In this document: positions 61,869 to 64,000 of the stretch, piece by piece | Layout of the letters: every line of letters begins with the position of its first letter | Numbering within the stretch: the first letter of the stretch is position 1 | Assembly: GCF_014359565.1 (NCBI RefSeq) | Contig: NZ_JACIZD010000001.1 | Span: 620,001 to 684,000 of the forward strand | Length of the DNA: 64,000 bases | Source: Immundisolibacter sp. | GTDB lineage: Bacteria > Pseudomonadota > Gammaproteobacteria > Immundisolibacterales > Immundisolibacteraceae | Direction: 5' to 3' | The notes under the pieces: model-generated | What the model was told of the DNA's origin: nothing | Databases searched by the model: none | Seen by the model: the letters and a program-made list of their open reading frames with translations, nothing else | Position numbers and translations under genes: made by a program

Positions 61869-63392
61869 ATGCGAAATTCTCTCCTAGTCTATAATTTGGA
61901 GAGTAGCCCGCTACGGCAGATGGATTTACCTCAAGCGAATTACATTCGAGGGTATTTGGCGGGCCTTCCTTCAGTTACTGTTGTGGAGGAGCCGAGTTAT
62001 TTCGATAAAGACTACCTCTCAGAATTTGCTAGCTTTTACTCGACTTCGGCTAGGTCTTATCCAAATATTTGTAGGCGTTGGCACTTCTTCTCTGGAGCGT
62101 CAATTTCACGAGATACTCTGCGCCGATTTGCAGCCGGTCAAAAGAAAACGCTTCGCAGGCTCCAAGAGTGCTATGTTGGATTTTCTGTCATTCGACCTAT
62201 CCCGTCGGCTCCATTCGGAAAAACTGTTCTCAAATGGTATCCTGATCAAGACTTGGATACGCCTCGCGTAACCAATCCATCGCGGCCATATCATGTTCAT
62301 CTCTTGGGTCAGGAGTTAACCGTGACCGGTCTCGCGTGGCAACAGCAGGATGTTGCGGTGGCGGCCTGTGCGACTGTAGGTCTGTGGACGATGTTTCAAT
62401 CTTCAGCGTTTGATGAGAATCACGCAATTCCAACCACTGCGGAGATTACAAAAAAGGCCAACTTGGGTTTTTCGGCTGGCAGGCGGATATTCCCAAGCAG
62501 GAGTCTTACTTGGGAGCAGATTAGTGAGGCCATCAAAGCATGTGATCTCTCCCCATTGGTGATTGACGGAGATATTGAAACGAACCATAGTGGGCGTGGC
62601 TTCTCAAAAAAATTGTTTGCCACTACCTGCGCGGCTTTTATTCGATCTGGCTATCCGGTCTTAATGTTGGGGCATATTCTCGGGGGTGGTGGGCATGCAA
62701 CTGTCGCAGTTGGGTTTCGTTCGCGTTTGTCAGATAAAGTAGCGCTGCCAAATGTCGTACCGCAAGATTCTAGTATTAATGTTATATATGTCAACGAGGA
62801 CAACGTTGGTCCTTATGTAAGAACGGAAATCGGGTTTGTTGACGAAGTTGACCAGCGCGAAGACCAGCGTGTTTGTCTTAGGGATCGGCCTCCAGCCTAT
62901 GCGCAGAATGCGGCTGCCATTGGGTATGAGTTTGTTCCTAGGCAGCTTATTTGTGGGGTTCATAATGATTTGAGAATGGGGCACGACCAGCTGCTTGGCT
63001 ATGCGGAGTGGCTTGCGGGGGTCTTTTCTCAGGTGCTTGAGGTTGCAAGCAGCGCGCGTGGTGTTCAGTATGATGGGCCACTTTTCTCAGCGCGATTTGT
63101 TCGGTTGGCCGACTATTTGGGTCAAGGGCTCAAAGAGCTATTGAGTGACGTGCCTGCTGTTCTATCGAAAGTACGGTTGGGCTTGGTGGAACACGTGCGG
63201 CCCATGCCCCTTTACATTGGGTTGATCAGAATAGGTTTAAGTGATTCGCATTCGTCAGTGCTTGCAGACATTCTTTTGGATACAACCGACACGGACCATA
63301 GTCCGACTACCGCTCTCGCGTTGGTTAGTTACTTGCCGCTAGTGTCCGCCTCTTTTCGGCAGTGGGCGATTCCTATTGTTGACGCATTTTAA
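61869..63392 (+). CDS. hypothetical protein with papain-like/C39-like peptidase features
   Basis: A 507-residue protein of unknown function with lower GC than its surroundings. Residues 158-171 (QQQDVAVAACATVG) give a Gln-rich patch and Cys167; GGGGHATVAVGFR gives His276; YVNEDNVGPY gives Asp311 or Asn312. The order Gln-Cys-His-Asp/Asn and the GHA-V-VG context fit a papain-like fold such as peptidase C39. The N-terminal 140 residues and the C-terminal 190 show no recognised domain. No signal peptide or clear membrane helix. It follows the 61-residue gene and converges on the phage replication gene. Confidence 0.6.
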   Translation: MRNSLLVYNLESSPLRQMDLPQANYIRGYLAGLPSVTVVEEPSYFDKDYLSEFASFYSTSARSYPNICRRWHFFSGASISRDTLRRFAAGQKKTLRRLQECYVGFSVIRPIPSAPFGKTVLKWYPDQDLDTPRVTNPSRPYHVHLLGQELTVTGLAWQQQDVAVAACATVGLWTMFQSSAFDENHAIPTTAEITKKANLGFSAGRRIFPSRSLTWEQISEAIKACDLSPLVIDGDIETNHSGRGFSKKLFATTCAAFIRSGYPVLMLGHILGGGGHATVAVGFRSRLSDKVALPNVVPQDSSINVIYVNEDNVGPYVRTEIGFVDEVDQREDQRVCLRDRPPAYAQNAAAIGYEFVPRQLICGVHNDLRMGHDQLLGYAEWLAGVFSQVLEVASSARGVQYDGPLFSARFVRLADYLGQGLKELLSDVPAVLSKVRLGLVEHVRPMPLYIGLIRIGLSDSHSSVLADILLDTTDTDHSPTTALALVSYLPLVSASFRQWAIPIVDAF

Positions 63393-63505
63393 CTTTTTTA
63401 TTGCTGTGCGTGGCAAGGGGTTTTGTCGCGGTCGACCGGGTCAATGTCGGTAGACATGGGTCGATTTGATGAGGGGAAGTGCCGATGTCAGCGGGGCGCG
63501 TACAG

Positions 63506-64000
63506 TTATTGACAGTACTCCAAGGCCACTCGCGCTAACGCGCTTGTGGGTGAAAACTCCAGGTTTACGTTCTGAACAACGCGCCACTCGTGAAGTCGGG
63601 TTGGTACAGTGATTACGCCAGCCTCAACGCCGACTATCTGGTAACCAATCGGTTCGCCGTATAGGCCCAGCCGGTCTGACCAAGCGCGGGCCAGCGTGAC
63701 GTTGAGCTCTTTGCGCTGCACATAGGGGCCACCCAGGACTTCCACGAAGTCGGCCCAGCTTCCCGTGTCTGCTGCTTGTCTTGCCGCTTCGAGCACGCCT
63801 TCCGGCGCTTGCGCGATGCGGCGCAATTCGCGCCAGATGCTCACCGGCGGCCCGCCGATTTGCTGGAATTGTCGAATGCCCCAGGTGCTCGCCCAGGCTG
63901 TCACCCTCTCGGCGGCCGTTTGTCCGTCCTGCCCGGATTCGTCCTCGTCGATATAGGTGCCGTCCACGTTCTTCGAGACGTACTTGGCGACGTACCCGGT
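63506..64000 (-). CDS. P2 gpA-like phage replication endonuclease, C-terminal part (partial)
   Basis: The frame is open to the window edge; 164 residues are visible. It begins [14 protein letters not shown], the YxxxY tyrosine pair (codons 63992-63994 and 63980-63982) that nicks DNA in P2 gpA-type rolling-circle replication proteins. [19 protein letters not shown] and SIWRELRRI follow, as in that family from memory. The C-terminus past residue 100 is divergent. GC is higher than in the adjoining cassette. It marks the region as phage-derived. Confidence 0.85.
   Translation of the reverse strand, partial: TGYVAKYVSKNVDGTYIDEDESGQDGQTAAERVTAWASTWGIRQFQQIGGPPVSIWRELRRIAQAPEGVLEAARQAADTGSWADFVEVLGGPYVQRKELNVTLARAWSDRLGLYGEPIGYQIVGVEAGVITVPTRLHEWRVVQNVNLEFSPTSALARVALEYCQ

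Larger units (their letters stand above)
61299..64000. mobile_element. tRNA-Lys-anchored prophage or integrative element (one end only)
   Basis: From the end of tRNA-Lys to the window edge, core synteny stops. The stretch holds two lower-GC genes of unknown function and a P2 gpA-like replication gene entering from the right edge. The queC-adjacent tRNA-Lys is, from memory, a known integration site for genomic islands in Pseudomonas aeruginosa. No integrase is visible, and the second attachment repeat would lie outside the window, so the element type and size are undetermined. Confidence 0.6.

Overview
The window looks like chromosome from a high-GC gammaproteobacterium that degrades aromatic or polycyclic aromatic hydrocarbons. 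The right-hand gene order (fmdB, aspS, yebC, ruvC, ruvA, ruvB, tolQRAB, pal, cpoB, queE, queC, tRNA-Lys) is close to the order I recall from Pseudomonas. The left 49 kb is dominated by ring-hydroxylating oxygenases, ring-cleavage dioxygenases and side-chain oxidation enzymes. An Immundisolibacter-like hydrocarbon-soil organism would fit, but that is inference and no marker gene in the window proves it.

Layout. 1-5.3 kb: end of a giant 2-oxoacid:ferredoxin oxidoreductase, an exported cytochrome/beta-propeller protein, a dienelactone-hydrolase-like protein and SelO. 5.3-10.35 kb (minus strand): a meta-cleavage lower pathway (C-C hydrolase, 4-oxalocrotonate tautomerase and decarboxylase, hydroxy-oxovalerate aldolase, acylating acetaldehyde dehydrogenase) with a ferritin-like gene inside it. 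10.5-27.1 kb: a BenD/XylL-type cis-diol dehydrogenase on the plus strand, then a long minus-strand array. That array holds a flavin prenyltransferase, a MoxR-VWA pair, a ketopantoate-reductase-like protein, two cytochrome plus p-cresol-methylhydroxylase/vanillyl-alcohol-oxidase-type pairs, two BenA-type oxygenase alpha subunits, an AlkB/XylM-type hydroxylase, a UbiD-type (BsdC/BsdD) decarboxylase, an aldehyde dehydrogenase and a Tat-exported protein. 27.3-35.5 kb (plus strand): two ligAB-type extradiol dioxygenase gene pairs, a NagG-type alpha, a naphthalene-dioxygenase-type alpha and beta, a further beta, then BenB- and BenC-like genes. 35.5-39.5 kb: an SDR, a nitroreductase, a second AlkB/XylM-type hydroxylase and an aryl-alcohol dehydrogenase. 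39.6-46.5 kb: a DUF1302/DUF1329/YCF48/MMPL module, probably for moving hydrophobic compounds across the envelope. 46.5-49.3 kb: Rieske ferredoxin, oxygenase beta and alpha, and a NahD-like isomerase. 49.3-61.4 kb: core genes. 61.4-64 kb: a lower-GC stretch anchored at tRNA-Lys with two unrecognised genes and the end of a P2 gpA-like phage replication gene.

How it fits together (inference). Methyl or alkyl groups are oxidised by the AlkB/XylM-type and PCMH/VAO-type enzymes, then by alcohol and aldehyde dehydrogenases, to aromatic acids. Acids are dihydroxylated by the BenA-type oxygenases and rearomatised by the BenD-like SDR, or decarboxylated by the UbiD-type complex. Polycyclic rings are attacked by the NahAc-type oxygenase. 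LigAB-type enzymes open rings, and the lower pathway ends in pyruvate and acetyl-CoA. No dedicated transcriptional regulator and no 2-hydroxypentadienoate hydratase were recognised in the window.

The most unusual items are the tRNA-Lys-anchored phage-like stretch with a papain-fold-like protein, a 167-bp palindromic element that supplies the ruvA stop codon, and a VAO/PCMH homologue whose phenolate-binding Tyr-Arg pair is replaced by Leu-Lys. All family assignments come from reading motifs and remembered family sequences; no database search was run.
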